DNA of 64,000 nt from DAIPXZ01 sp036782995 (GCA_036782995.1 DAIPXZ010000002.1:124001-188000); one strand, 5' to 3'. Positions 35,194 through 44,714 are shown, counted from the stretch's first letter. Program-made: numbers and translations. Notes: a model not told the origin generated them from the letters alone.

Positions 35194-35285
35194 AATACCC
35201 CTTTATCCCCCCCTGCAAAAATTGCGATTTTTTGATTATAGCATTCTCTTGATGTTTTTTCTAACCTTCGTATTGTTTTCTCTTT

Positions 35286-35690
35286 TCACTCGTGCAAAAA
35301 GACTTTAATTTGGATTTTCAGCCATTTCCCTGACATTTCTTTTGCTGTTATTCTTCCAAAAAGCAGCTTACCAGCATCCATAAGGCGGGAAAAAATGGCA
35401 TTATCAGACTTCGGCACATAACCGATTTTTACGCCGTTGGTGTTCTTTATTACAATGGCATTCTTATCGTATGGATTGTCTGCCTCACGAAAAAAATCCA
35501 GTTTATCATCGATATTGAGATAAGGTTCCAGCTCTTCAATGCCCACAACATAGCTCGTACCAGCGACATGGGTATCAAACAGAAAAATATCCCGTTCAAA
35601 AGGCTTCGGAATATCCAGTCCACTGCCTTTACTGTGAATCAGGTTAACGAGACCACTATCGATTTTTACCAAATCGTCCATCTCTGTCAC
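35286..35690 (-). CDS. HIRAN-domain protein
   Basis: A 134-residue soluble protein. From about residue 40 it is a HIRAN domain: HVAGTSYVVGIEELEPYLN, LDFFREADNPYDKNAIVI and GVKIGYVPKSDNAIFSRLMD match the family, whose members bind the 3' ends of single-stranded DNA in eukaryotic HLTF/Rad5 and are often fused to helicases or nucleases. Here it is a stand-alone domain. Its start overlaps the stop of the coiled-coil/J-domain-like gene by four bases, so the two are translationally coupled and probably work together; function is unknown. Confidence 0.85.
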   Translation of the reverse strand: MTEMDDLVKIDSGLVNLIHSKGSGLDIPKPFERDIFLFDTHVAGTSYVVGIEELEPYLNIDDKLDFFREADNPYDKNAIVIKNTNGVKIGYVPKSDNAIFSRLMDAGKLLFGRITAKEMSGKWLKIQIKVFLHE

Positions 35691-36508
35691 CTCAACATTT
35701 CCGCGATTTTCTTGTTTAATCCTTCAAGAACATCTGTTAAATTATCGTTTTTTTCTTGTAATTCCTTCTTTTTGGCCTCAATCTGATCGTGGCTATTAAT
35801 GAATTCTTTCATCGTATAGGGAAACTCGTTCTTTATTGCGGCTATATCATCATTGACGGTTTGCAGTAATTTGATAAGACGTTTCTTCTCTTTCACCAGA
35901 CTCACCATAGCATCTGGTGAATCCGTCGGTATCGTCTTGTCACCTACCATCGCTTCAATCGTTTGCAAACTAGCTAAATCACCGCGCTGATATGCACAAA
36001 TGGCAAGATTAAACAGTTTTATCTGTGCATCGCTTACCTCGGGGTGTAAATCAGGATGAAGTGATTTGGCAATCGAACGATATAGCGTCTTTAGCTCGGT
36101 GACTTCTTCCTTAGACAAAATTTTCCCGACGCGACGTAGATTAAGTGAGGCAGTCATATCTTTGACCTTCTCATCGATTTTGTCATTATACTCGACGAAT
36201 TCCGTATCCAACGCTTTATCAATCTGGGATAAAATCACAATCTCCTGTCGATTCTTCTTTGCTTGAATAAGCTCAACTTTGCGTTTTTGCCGTCTTATCT
36301 GGCACTCTAATTCATAAGATTTGTACTCCAAACCTCCGACTTCAAGCATATAAAGCATTTTGATACTCCTGCATTCAATAAACATGAGGGTGTCACGTTC
36401 GAGAAACAGCATGGACAATTCCGTGTAGAGCTTCTCCACGTCTTTTTTGAGTGCTTCAAAATCAGGAAATGGAATGATTGTGCTTTTTGAATCCGTTGTG
36501 TCGCTCAT
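35687..36508 (-). CDS. Coiled-coil protein with degenerate J-domain-like segment
   Basis: A 273-residue protein without membrane segments. Residues about 1-120 and 205-270 are rich in Lys, Glu and Leu with heptad-like spacing, so coiled coils are likely. Between them LKTLYRSIAKSLHPDLHPEV carries an HPD tripeptide inside a helix-loop-helix. NLAICAYQRGDLASLQTIE follows, the pattern of J-domain-like proteins, though the first helix is poorly conserved. J-domains stimulate Hsp70; whether this one does is open. It is coupled by a four-base overlap to the HIRAN gene and preceded by a good promoter and a leader of about 160 bases. Confidence 0.75.
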   Translation of the reverse strand: MSDTTDSKSTIIPFPDFEALKKDVEKLYTELSMLFLERDTLMFIECRSIKMLYMLEVGGLEYKSYELECQIRRQKRKVELIQAKKNRQEIVILSQIDKALDTEFVEYNDKIDEKVKDMTASLNLRRVGKILSKEEVTELKTLYRSIAKSLHPDLHPEVSDAQIKLFNLAICAYQRGDLASLQTIEAMVGDKTIPTDSPDAMVSLVKEKKRLIKLLQTVNDDIAAIKNEFPYTMKEFINSHDQIEAKKKELQEKNDNLTDVLEGLNKKIAEMLR

Positions 36509-36675
36509 AGTGTTCCTCTCTATAAAATATGCAAATTAGTTGATAGTACGGGTGACGAAATTATCCTAATGGTGATTTGATGTATAATGCATTGAAGAAT
36601 GATTGATAAAACAAAGCCTTCAAAAGCAGTAAATCGTCCAAACGATTTCGCTGTATGAAGAATTGTTTTTCTTCA

Positions 36676-36704
36676 ATAATGGGCTACATTTTTCTTGTAG
36701 TCAA
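36676..36704 (-). promoter_or_regulatory. Promoter for the J-domain-like/HIRAN pair
   Basis: On the minus strand TTGACT (36699-36704) and CATTAT (36676-36681) are spaced by 17 bases. The leader from about 36669 to 36509 includes small hairpins (AAATCG/CGATTT). No open frame in the 337-base gap from 36509 to 36845 is convincing. Confidence 0.65.
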
Positions 36705-36803
36705 CATTCGAAAAGATGTGTTCGATTTGAAAAAATCTCTTTGAATGACTTATTAAGTATAAAAAATACACTGTACTAAACTTGGTACAATAGGTTCATA
36801 TCG

Positions 36804-36837
36804 CAAAAAAATATCCTTAACGAACTTCGTTAAGGAT
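36804..36837 (-). terminator. Terminator after tRNA-Leu
   Basis: ATCCTTAACGAA pairs perfectly with TTCGTTAAGGAT around a single base (in practice a small loop). Reading the minus strand it is followed by ATTTTTTT. It ends the lepA-tRNA transcript. Confidence 0.93.
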
Positions 36838-36845
36838 ACTAAAAC

Positions 36846-36928
36846 TGGTGCGGATGACAGGACTTGAACCTGCACTCTCTCGAACTGGTACCTAAAACCA
36901 GCGCGTCTGCCAATTTCGCCACATCCGC
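36846..36928 (-). tRNA. tRNA-Leu (anticodon TAG)
   Basis: On the minus strand GCGGATG pairs with CATCCGC and is followed by A and an encoded CCA. The D arm reads TGGCGAAATTGGCAGACGC. The anticodon stem CTGGT/ACCAG encloses TTTAGGT, giving anticodon TAG, which reads CTA and related Leu codons. A long variable arm and the TTCAAGT T-loop follow. Length 83 with CCA is right for a class II tRNA-Leu. It lies 48 bases after lepA on the same strand. Confidence 0.97.
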
Positions 36929-36976
36929 ATATAGGCATCGGTCTTTCGAACCTGTGCCATATTACCATGATTTTCG

Positions 36977-38782
36977 TCATTCGTCCAGTCGTAACACACT
37001 CATGAATGCTTCTTGAGGAACTTCTACACTTCCGACCTGTCTCATGCGCTTCTTTCCCTCTTTTTGCTTTTCCAAAAGCTTCTTTTTACGTGTAATATCA
37101 CCACCATAGCACTTGGCGATAACGTCTTTTCTGAAAGCACGAATAGTCTCGCGGGCAATAATTTTGCCACCGATACATGCCTGAATCGGTACCTCAAATT
37201 GCTGTCTCGGAATGTTTTCCTTCAGCTTTTCGGTCATTCGACGGCCGCGTGCATAGGCCTTATCCTTGTGAACGATGAATGAAAGCGCATCCACGACATC
37301 ACCATTTAACATAATATCGAGCTTTACAAGATCGGATTTTTGGTAGCCTTCAATCTCATAGTCAAGCGAACCATAACCGCGAGTACGTGATTTTAATGCG
37401 TCAAAGAAGTCGTAAATGATTTCGTTGAGTGGCATGCGATAGTGGAGCATAACACGGATATCATCCATGTATTCCATGTTTATGTATTCACCACGACGCT
37501 CTTGGCAGAGCTCCATCAAATTTCCGACATACTCCTTCGGTGTCATGATGGTGCATTTCACAATCGGTTCTTCGATATAGTCAATCTCGGAAGGATCCGG
37601 CATATTAGTCGGGTTGTCCATGCGAATTTCCTCACCGCGTACCGTAAAGACCTTATAGACGACCGACGGGGCCGTAGAAATCAAATCCAGATTAAACTCA
37701 CGTTCGAGTCTCTCCTCGACCACTTCATAGTGCAAAAGTCCAAGAAAGCCACAACGGAAGCCAAAGCCAAGGGCAGCCGAGGTCTCTGGCTCGAAGCTGA
37801 GTGCGGCGTCGTTGAGCTGTAGCTTTTCAAGCGCATCACGAAGATCCGGATATTTCGCACCATCCACAGGATATAGGCCACAGAAAACCATTTGTTGGAT
37901 GGGTTTATATCCTTCAAGAGGCGATTCTGCCGGCATATCCGCCAAGGTGATGGTATCGCCCGGTGCCGTGTCACGCACATTTTTTATGGATGCACAAATA
38001 AAACCGACTTCACCTGTCAGAAGCTCATTTGACGGAACAAATTCGCCCGGATGGAAATAGCCAAGCTCGGTCACAATAAATTCCTTACCGGTATTCATCA
38101 TGCGAATCTTATCACCCATATGAACGGCGCCGGAAACAATGCGAACGTTAACGATAACGCCTTTATATGAGTCATATTTGGAGTCAAATATCAAAGCACG
38201 CAAAGGCGCGTTTTCATCACCGTGTGGTGGTGGCAAGCATTTGACAATGCCTTCGAGTACTTCATCGATGCCTATGTTGTTTTTTGCCGAAATCATCGGT
38301 GCTATCGAGGCATCGAGGCCAATTACATCCTCGATTTCTTGTTTTACTTCTTCCGGCTGTGCTGACGGAAGGTCAATCTTATTTATAACGGGTAAAATCT
38401 CAAGCGAGGCATCAACAGCAAGATATGCATTTGCCAGAGTTTGCGCCTCAATACCCTGCGCAGCGTCGACAATTAATATCGCACCATCGCAAGCCGCCAA
38501 GCTACGGGAAACTTCATAGTTAAAGTCTACATGGCCTGGTGTGTCGATGAGATTCAAGTAATATGTCTCACCGTCTTGGGCTTTGTAAACCAATCGCGTC
38601 GCCTGAGCCTTGATGGTGATGCCGCGTTCACGTTCAATCGCCATATTGTCGAGGACTTGGTTTTGCATCTCGCGCTTTTCGAGCACGCCGGTATTCTCAA
38701 TTAATCGATCCGCCAGCGTTGATTTGCCGTGGTCAATGTGGGCAATGATACAAAAATTGCGAATCTTATCCTGTCTATCCAT
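36977..38782 (-). CDS. lepA: Elongation factor 4
   Basis: Ribosome-binding GTPase that remodels stalled or mistranslocated ribosomes. It has AHIDHGKSTLADRL (G1), the switch region ERERGITIKAQATRL, DTPGHVDF (G3), NKIDLP (G4) and SAKNNIG (G5). The LepA-specific C-terminal domain shows RKDVIAKCYGGDITRKKKLL. Length 601 is standard with no breaks. It starts 24 bases after the signal peptidase stop codon and is followed by tRNA-Leu and its terminator. Confidence 0.97.
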   Translation of the reverse strand: MDRQDKIRNFCIIAHIDHGKSTLADRLIENTGVLEKREMQNQVLDNMAIERERGITIKAQATRLVYKAQDGETYYLNLIDTPGHVDFNYEVSRSLAACDGAILIVDAAQGIEAQTLANAYLAVDASLEILPVINKIDLPSAQPEEVKQEIEDVIGLDASIAPMISAKNNIGIDEVLEGIVKCLPPPHGDENAPLRALIFDSKYDSYKGVIVNVRIVSGAVHMGDKIRMMNTGKEFIVTELGYFHPGEFVPSNELLTGEVGFICASIKNVRDTAPGDTITLADMPAESPLEGYKPIQQMVFCGLYPVDGAKYPDLRDALEKLQLNDAALSFEPETSAALGFGFRCGFLGLLHYEVVEERLEREFNLDLISTAPSVVYKVFTVRGEEIRMDNPTNMPDPSEIDYIEEPIVKCTIMTPKEYVGNLMELCQERRGEYINMEYMDDIRVMLHYRMPLNEIIYDFFDALKSRTRGYGSLDYEIEGYQKSDLVKLDIMLNGDVVDALSFIVHKDKAYARGRRMTEKLKENIPRQQFEVPIQACIGGKIIARETIRAFRKDVIAKCYGGDITRKKKLLEKQKEGKKRMRQVGSVEVPQEAFMSVLRLDE

Positions 38783-38806
38783 AAATTGTTACACTCATCC
38801 TGTTCA

Positions 38807-40666
38807 TTAATAGAATTGAATATCCCCGAACGGGAATACACGCACGATGACCTTTGCCTTCACGCGATCCGCGCTGAATGGCCCCATGCGACGGCTGTCA
38901 TTGCTCGCGCCGCGATTATCACCCATGCAAAAATACTCATCCGGGCCTAATGTAATCTCGTCGTACCCTTTGGAAATACCATCCGCTGAAACATACGTCA
39001 TTGTTCCTTCAGGCAAATACGATTCATCGAGCAATACACCGTTTATGTAAACATATCCGTCTTTTATTGAGACCGTTTCTCCCGGAAGACCGATTACACG
39101 TTTAATGAGGTTTTCCGTATGGTCATATCCATACATGCCCGTACCGTCAAGAGTAACAATATCACCGCGCTCGAAATTATCCATATACGAGCTAACCATC
39201 TCGACGAATAGCGCATCGCCGTCCGATAGTGTTGGAGACATCGAGCTACCATATACATCATTGCGCTGCATCACGAATACAACAAGCAGCACACCGATTA
39301 CGATACCAACGCAGATAAATTGTAATGTGTCGATGACTGTATAAATCAACGGGCGTTGTACTTCTTCCTTTTTCGGCTCATCGACGTGCTTTACGCGATG
39401 AATCGACAGCTTTCCGGAAGGATGCAGCGTCATATTCGGCGTAATCATATCAACATATTCGTCATCATTTGCTTCCGCATCGAGGTAATTAAGCTCCTCG
39501 CCTTCGACAAATATACCTTCTTCGGTCTCTGGAACATATTCTTCCATGGAGATATATTCGTCTTCTCCATGTGCTTGTGTCGTTACTGCAGGAGCCGGCA
39601 TAAATACCGAGTCGCTTTGTTCGAGCATAGCACGTAGCTCCGGTGTCATTTCTTGACGTCCACCCCGTTCGCGTTTCGGGGTATTGGCCGAAGCATCTCC
39701 GGGTGCTGCAGAAGAAGTCGGTGCAGATGTGGCAGTCGGCTTTGCAGGAGCAATGTGCTCATTGGATTTTTTCATTTGTTCGAGCTCTGCGGCAGTATAG
39801 CGAGACGGAGTAACCGGAATCGATATCGGCTCTGTATGAACCGGCGGCTGTACAATCGGAGTGGCCGGTGGAATCGGAGCGACCGGCGGAATCGGAGCAA
39901 CGGGCGTCGCGATCGAAGGCGTAGGTTTCGGAGTCGGTGTGACATCCGGTACAACCGGTGCTGATTTCGGCATCGAAATATTTGAAGTAGGAGTAATCGG
40001 TGTTGTGAAAAGCTTGTGTTCCGGTTCGGTAATCGTGGTTTGGTAACCTGAATCCAGCGAATTCTCTATAGTAGTCGATTCAGGCTTCGGAGAATCCGAC
40101 TTCGGTGGGAATAAGACGCCGGAAATAATCGGAGTAGCCGCCGCGTGAGCCTCGGTCGGAGCTGTTGTCTCTGTCGCATTTGTCATATGCGTATTCGATT
40201 CCTTCGAAGTCGCATCTTCCTTAGAAAAATGAATAAAACGACCTTCTGCAACCTTGGTATGAGGTTTTGCAGGCACAACAGGATTCGGTTCAAACTTCAT
40301 TTCGCCTGTCTCGTGGTCAAGTGTGCGGCGAACAGATGTCTGAGTAAATGTAGGCGCCTGCGCAGGCGAAGTGGGGCGGTCATAGGTTACATTTGATGGA
40401 TGACGAGCTGTAACCGACTCTTCCGGATTTACCGAAATCAACGGTTTATCCATCGGAGCGGCCGAATCTACAGAAGGCATAGCTGAAGCTGACGACACCG
40501 GAGTCGGAGCCGATTCGCTCTTTTTATCTGCCATCATTTTCGAAAGAATGCCTGGTTCTACTATGGGCTTTCTCTCTTCGACTACTTCTTTGGAGCTATC
40601 TTCGTTTAGAGAAAAGTCATTGGGAAACAATAGATTTTTGTTTTCGTCAGGATTCCTCTCGTCCAT
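38807..40666 (-). CDS. lepB: Signal peptidase I with about 440-residue Pro/Thr/Ser-rich N-terminal extension
   Basis: The last 176 residues are a normal type I signal peptidase: one membrane span (about 444-466), the catalytic Ser in YGSSMSPT (about 475), the catalytic Lys in NLIKRVIGLPGE (about 522) and the box GDNRGASNDSRRMGPF. It cuts signal peptides outside the membrane. The first about 443 residues are low-complexity, rich in Pro, Thr, Ser, Ala and Glu, with runs such as PVAPIPPVAPIPPATPI, and should be disordered in the cytoplasm. This is far longer than usual, where only a few residues precede the span. The ATG at 40666 has AAGGAGG and lies 20 bases inside aspS. Confidence 0.93.
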   Translation of the reverse strand: MDERNPDENKNLLFPNDFSLNEDSSKEVVEERKPIVEPGILSKMMADKKSESAPTPVSSASAMPSVDSAAPMDKPLISVNPEESVTARHPSNVTYDRPTSPAQAPTFTQTSVRRTLDHETGEMKFEPNPVVPAKPHTKVAEGRFIHFSKEDATSKESNTHMTNATETTAPTEAHAAATPIISGVLFPPKSDSPKPESTTIENSLDSGYQTTITEPEHKLFTTPITPTSNISMPKSAPVVPDVTPTPKPTPSIATPVAPIPPVAPIPPATPIVQPPVHTEPISIPVTPSRYTAAELEQMKKSNEHIAPAKPTATSAPTSSAAPGDASANTPKRERGGRQEMTPELRAMLEQSDSVFMPAPAVTTQAHGEDEYISMEEYVPETEEGIFVEGEELNYLDAEANDDEYVDMITPNMTLHPSGKLSIHRVKHVDEPKKEEVQRPLIYTVIDTLQFICVGIVIGVLLVVFVMQRNDVYGSSMSPTLSDGDALFVEMVSSYMDNFERGDIVTLDGTGMYGYDHTENLIKRVIGLPGETVSIKDGYVYINGVLLDESYLPEGTMTYVSADGISKGYDEITLGPDEYFCMGDNRGASNDSRRMGPFSADRVKAKVIVRVFPFGDIQFY

Positions 40667-42443
40667 CCAAAACCTCCTTAGACACTTCAATGCCTAATTC
40701 TTCTAATTGCTTTACTGCGACTTCTGTCGGTGCTTCCGTCATGAGGTCAGATGAGTTCTGAACCTTCGGGAATGCGATTACGTCACGGATACTCTTGCAT
40801 CCGAGCATTAACATAACCATACGGTCAAGTCCAAATGCCATTCCGCCGTGCGGTGGAACACCATATTCGAATGCCGTCAGCAAGAAACCAAATTGGTTCA
40901 TTGCGACCTCTTTCGAGAGGCCTAAGAGAGAGAATACTTGATTCTGTAAGTCGCGGTCATGAATACGGATGCTACCGCCGCCAAGCTCTGTACCATTTAG
41001 AACGATATCATATGCTTTGGCGCGCACCTTACCCGGATCACTCTCGAGGAACGGAATATCTTCGTCCATCGGCATGGTGAATGGGTGATGCATGGCCACA
41101 TATCTCTTCTCTTCTTCATCATACTCGAACATTGGGAATTCCGTAACCCATATGAAAGCAAATTCTTTCTCAGGAATTAGATTCATTTTCGCCGCGGCTG
41201 CCAGTCGAAGCTGTCCGAGAGCGTCATATACGACGCGATTTTGGTCAGCAATGATGAGAATCAAGTCGTTCTCCGTTGCCTGCATTGTTGAAGCCAACGA
41301 AGCAATGGATTCTTCGTTTAAGAATTTCAGGAAGGAGCCACGTGGTGTTGCCGCAGGAACCACCCATGCCATACCCTTCGCGCGATAGGTCTTTGCAACT
41401 TCGCCTAATGCGTCAATCTCTTTGCGAGAAAGAGCAGCACCGCCAGGCACGCAAATGGCGCGAACACTTCCACCAGCCTCGAGTGCGCCTGAGAAGACTA
41501 CAAATTCTACGTCCTTCGCCCATTCACTGACATCCTGGAGCTCCATACCAAAGCGAACATCAGGTTTATCAGAGCCATATCGATTCATTGCATCTTTCCA
41601 TGTCAATCGACGAATCGGAAGCGTCACATCAACATCAAGTGCATCGCGGAAAACCTTTTTCAGGAAACCTTCGGTGACATTCATGACATCGTCTTCAGAG
41701 ACAAATGCCATTTCCACATCGATTTGTGTGAATTCCGGCTGTCGGTCAGCACGAAGGTCTTCGTCACGGAAGCATTTTGCAATTTGCATATAACGATCAT
41801 AACCGGAAAGCATCAATAATTGCTTGAAGAGTTGTGGGGATTGTGGCAAAGCGAAGAAAGAGCCTTGCTTGATACGGCTCGGCACGAGATAATCTCGTGC
41901 GCCTTCCGGTGTGCTTTTTCCGAGAATCGGTGTCTCGATTTCGAGGAATCCCTGCTCATCATAATAATCGCGAGCGCACTTGGCGATGCGATGACGGAAA
42001 ATCATATTTCGTTGCATATCCGGGCGACGCAAATCGAGGAAACGATACTTCAAACGCAAGGCCTCATTCGCATCAATATTCTCTTCAATATAGAATGGCG
42101 GAGTCTGTGCTTCGGAAAGAATGCGTAGCTCGTCAATCTTCACTTCGAGGTCTCCGGTCTTCATGTTGGCATTTGGTGCAGAACGCTTGCGAAGTAAGCC
42201 TGTGCACGCGAGAACAAACTCAGGACGAACGAGAGAAGCCTTTTGCTTGACCGCTTCCGCACTTTCCGGTTCCACAACTAATTGCATTTCGCCGGAGCGA
42301 TCACGTAATGTTATAAAGGTAAGACCGCCTAAATCACGGCACTTGTGACACCACCCCATTAAGGTAACGGTATCGCCAACCTTAACATTTTCAATCTCTG
42401 CACATCTTATCGTACGTTTCATTCCCTGTATTGACTCAGCCAT
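40647..42443 (-). CDS. aspS: Aspartyl-tRNA synthetase
   Basis: Class II synthetase of 598 residues charging tRNA-Asp (possibly tRNA-Asn too in organisms using indirect asparaginylation). The N-terminal OB-fold ends with RDRSGEMQLV; motif 2 is QIAKCFRDEDLRADRQPEFT; motif 3 is GVPPHGGMAFGLDRMVMLML. The bacterial GAD insertion lies between (about 290-420). Length and motifs are normal. It follows hisS by 35 bases and overlaps the signal peptidase gene by 20. Confidence 0.97.
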   Translation of the reverse strand: MAESIQGMKRTIRCAEIENVKVGDTVTLMGWCHKCRDLGGLTFITLRDRSGEMQLVVEPESAEAVKQKASLVRPEFVLACTGLLRKRSAPNANMKTGDLEVKIDELRILSEAQTPPFYIEENIDANEALRLKYRFLDLRRPDMQRNMIFRHRIAKCARDYYDEQGFLEIETPILGKSTPEGARDYLVPSRIKQGSFFALPQSPQLFKQLLMLSGYDRYMQIAKCFRDEDLRADRQPEFTQIDVEMAFVSEDDVMNVTEGFLKKVFRDALDVDVTLPIRRLTWKDAMNRYGSDKPDVRFGMELQDVSEWAKDVEFVVFSGALEAGGSVRAICVPGGAALSRKEIDALGEVAKTYRAKGMAWVVPAATPRGSFLKFLNEESIASLASTMQATENDLILIIADQNRVVYDALGQLRLAAAAKMNLIPEKEFAFIWVTEFPMFEYDEEEKRYVAMHHPFTMPMDEDIPFLESDPGKVRAKAYDIVLNGTELGGGSIRIHDRDLQNQVFSLLGLSKEVAMNQFGFLLTAFEYGVPPHGGMAFGLDRMVMLMLGCKSIRDVIAFPKVQNSSDLMTEAPTEVAVKQLEELGIEVSKEVLDGREES

Positions 42444-42478
42444 ATATTAACCTCACTTTATTGTGTTTTTGATTATGA

Positions 42479-43744
42479 TTAGCTCTTTACTATCTCAGAG
42501 AGCGTTTGATCCAGCTCTTGAAGCTTCACTTCAATCTCTTCGCCGTCACTCATGCGTTTGAGCTTGGCGACACCGTTTGTCACCTCTTCATCACCGATAA
42601 CCAAAAGGTAAGGAATCGACGATTTACCGGCATATTTTAACTGCGCACGGAAGCTGCGATTCATCAAGTCGGTCTCACAACCGATACCCTTGCGTCGAAG
42701 TGCGAAAGCCAGCTTTTGCACCGGAATAATCGTATCCTCGGACATATTGGCGATGTAGACACGCACATTTTGAGGATTCTCCATTGGAATGTTTTGTGCT
42801 TCAGCTTCAAGTAGAAAGCGTTCAGCACCCATTGCAAATCCGATGCCTGGTACGCTTTGACCACCCATCGATTCGACGAGCCCATCATAACGTCCGCCGC
42901 CGCAAATTGTACCTTGTGTGCCAACATTTTCGGAAACAAATTCAAAGACAGTTTTCGTGTAGTAATCCAATCCGCGCACAATGCCCGGATCGATTTCATA
43001 ACGAATGCCAAGAGCGTCGAGCTGTGCCGTTAAGCCGTTAAAGTGCTCCTTACACTCATCGCAGAGATGATCAATCAAATGCGGGGCCCCCGCTGCCAAT
43101 GCATGACAGTGCTCTTCTTTGCAATCGAGCATACGAAGTGGATTTTTGCCATATCGAGAACGGCAATCTTCACACATGGATTCAAGATGCGGTGCAAAAT
43201 ACTCGCGAAGCAATTTATGATATGCTTCACGGCATGTCGGACAACCGATAGAGTTGATGCAGAGCTTCACGTGTTGCAAGCCCATGCGCTCGAAAAAAGT
43301 AACGAGCACGGAAATAATTTCCGCATCAATTGACGGGCCCTTCGCGCCAAACGCTTCAAGTCCGAATTGATGGAATTCACGGTATCTGCCCTTTTGCATC
43401 TTTTCATAACGAAATGCTGTGATGTTGTAGAACATACGAACAGGACTCGGCAACGAGCTCATTCCGTGTTCAATATAACTACGTACGACACCGGCCGTAC
43501 CTTCTGGACGAAGCGTTATGCTTCTGCCGCCTTTATCTTCGAAAGTATACATTTCTTTTTGCACAACGTCGGTCGTATCACCTACGCTACGTAAAAACAA
43601 ATCAGTTTGTTCAAAGGTCGGAATTCGTATTTCACGATAACCGAACTGACCGCAAATCTCGGCAAAAGTACGTTCTGCAATCTGCCATCGATAAACCTCT
43701 TCCGGCAAAATGTCTTTTGTCCCTTTTTGGCAACTGTATTTCAT
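42479..43744 (-). CDS. hisS: Histidyl-tRNA synthetase
   Basis: Class II synthetase of 421 residues charging tRNA-His. The start QKGTKDILPEEVYRWQ is typical. Motif 2 is YNITAFRYEKMQKGRYREFH, the histidine loops are CGGGRYDGLVE and GLDYYTKTVFEF, and motif 3 is PGIGFAMGAERFLL. The anticodon-binding domain follows. It lies 46 bases after rsmE and 35 before aspS, a common hisS-aspS pairing. Confidence 0.97.
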   Translation of the reverse strand: MKYSCQKGTKDILPEEVYRWQIAERTFAEICGQFGYREIRIPTFEQTDLFLRSVGDTTDVVQKEMYTFEDKGGRSITLRPEGTAGVVRSYIEHGMSSLPSPVRMFYNITAFRYEKMQKGRYREFHQFGLEAFGAKGPSIDAEIISVLVTFFERMGLQHVKLCINSIGCPTCREAYHKLLREYFAPHLESMCEDCRSRYGKNPLRMLDCKEEHCHALAAGAPHLIDHLCDECKEHFNGLTAQLDALGIRYEIDPGIVRGLDYYTKTVFEFVSENVGTQGTICGGGRYDGLVESMGGQSVPGIGFAMGAERFLLEAEAQNIPMENPQNVRVYIANMSEDTIIPVQKLAFALRRKGIGCETDLMNRSFRAQLKYAGKSSIPYLLVIGDEEVTNGVAKLKRMSDGEEIEVKLQELDQTLSEIVKS

Positions 43745-43790
43745 GGATGCGTCTCGCTTTCTAAGCTTTGGATTAACGATTAATTATACA

Positions 43791-44540
43791 TCATAATAGC
43801 TCGGTTTTATAGACCAACATCGCAAGAACAGCGGCTCCCGCTGTCTCCGTCCGAAGGATTCTTTTACCTAAGGTGACCGCTTTTGCTCCGTTTTCGCAAG
43901 CATAACGCACTTCTTCCTCAGAAAAACCACCTTCGGGCCCGATAAATATAGACACACCGGGTGTTGTCGAAAAATCAATTACATCCAGTATTCGTCCAAT
44001 TGGCATCTCGCTTTCTTCTTCCCATGGGATAAGCATTAAATCGCCACGTTCTTTCGCTGACAGAATCGCTTTTCGAAAAATCTCTGCTGCACACACGGTC
44101 GGAACAATCGCCCGCCCACTTTGTCTGGCGGCTTCCAATGCGATTTTCTGTAATCGGTCGATTTTACCGTCTGTCTTCCCTTCCTCAAGCTTTGCTATAC
44201 AGCGCGAACACAGAAGCGGAGATATCGTTGTTGCACCGAGCTCGACGGATTTCTGAACAGATAAATCCATGCGTTCTCCTTTGCAAACACCTTGATACAA
44301 GGTCGCTCGAAACATCGGTTCATTTTCATTTCTGTGCGGAGTGGAAAGACTCCCGGAGACCTCTTTTTTTGCGGCAGACTGTATCGTAAATACGTATTCC
44401 ATTCGTGATGCGTCACAAAGAAGGATTTCTTCACCAATTTTCATGCGCATAACGTCGTTGATATAGCGAGCGTCTTCGCCGTCAAAATTCCAAGTTGTCG
44501 TCCCATGCGGAATCACAATCGGTGTAAACATTCTTACCAT
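43791..44540 (-). CDS. rsmE: 16S rRNA (uracil-1498-N3)-methyltransferase
   Basis: SPOUT-class methyltransferase modifying U1498 of 16S rRNA with S-adenosylmethionine. The N-terminal PUA-like domain starts MFTPIVIPHG. The C-terminal trefoil knot shows FIGPEGGFSEEEVRYA and VTLGKRILRTETAGAAVLAM, both diagnostic. The ATG at 44540 has GGGGAGAG eight bases upstream and gives 249 residues; a longer open frame of 37 more residues has no family support. It begins the rsmE-hisS-aspS-lepB-lepA-tRNA series. Confidence 0.95.
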   Translation of the reverse strand: MVRMFTPIVIPHGTTTWNFDGEDARYINDVMRMKIGEEILLCDASRMEYVFTIQSAAKKEVSGSLSTPHRNENEPMFRATLYQGVCKGERMDLSVQKSVELGATTISPLLCSRCIAKLEEGKTDGKIDRLQKIALEAARQSGRAIVPTVCAAEIFRKAILSAKERGDLMLIPWEEESEMPIGRILDVIDFSTTPGVSIFIGPEGGFSEEEVRYACENGAKAVTLGKRILRTETAGAAVLAMLVYKTELL

Positions 44541-44676
44541 GAATCTACTCTCCCCAGTGAAATTCGGGAAGGATTTCCCGACGAAACAAGGATAGTACGA
44601 ACGGTATTCTTTTGCAAGGAAAACCCAAGACTCACTCGCTTCAAACCACATATTTATCTACAGTACATCACGCCCA

Positions 44677-44714
44677 GAAAAAACTCCCCCTGCCCGTTAT
44701 AGGCAGGAGGAGTT
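44677..44714 (-). terminator. Terminator after the AIM24-family gene
   Basis: On the minus strand AACTCCTCCTGCC pairs with GGGCAGGGGGAGTT and is followed by TTTTTT, lying about 45 bases after the AIM24-family stop codon. Confidence 0.92.
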
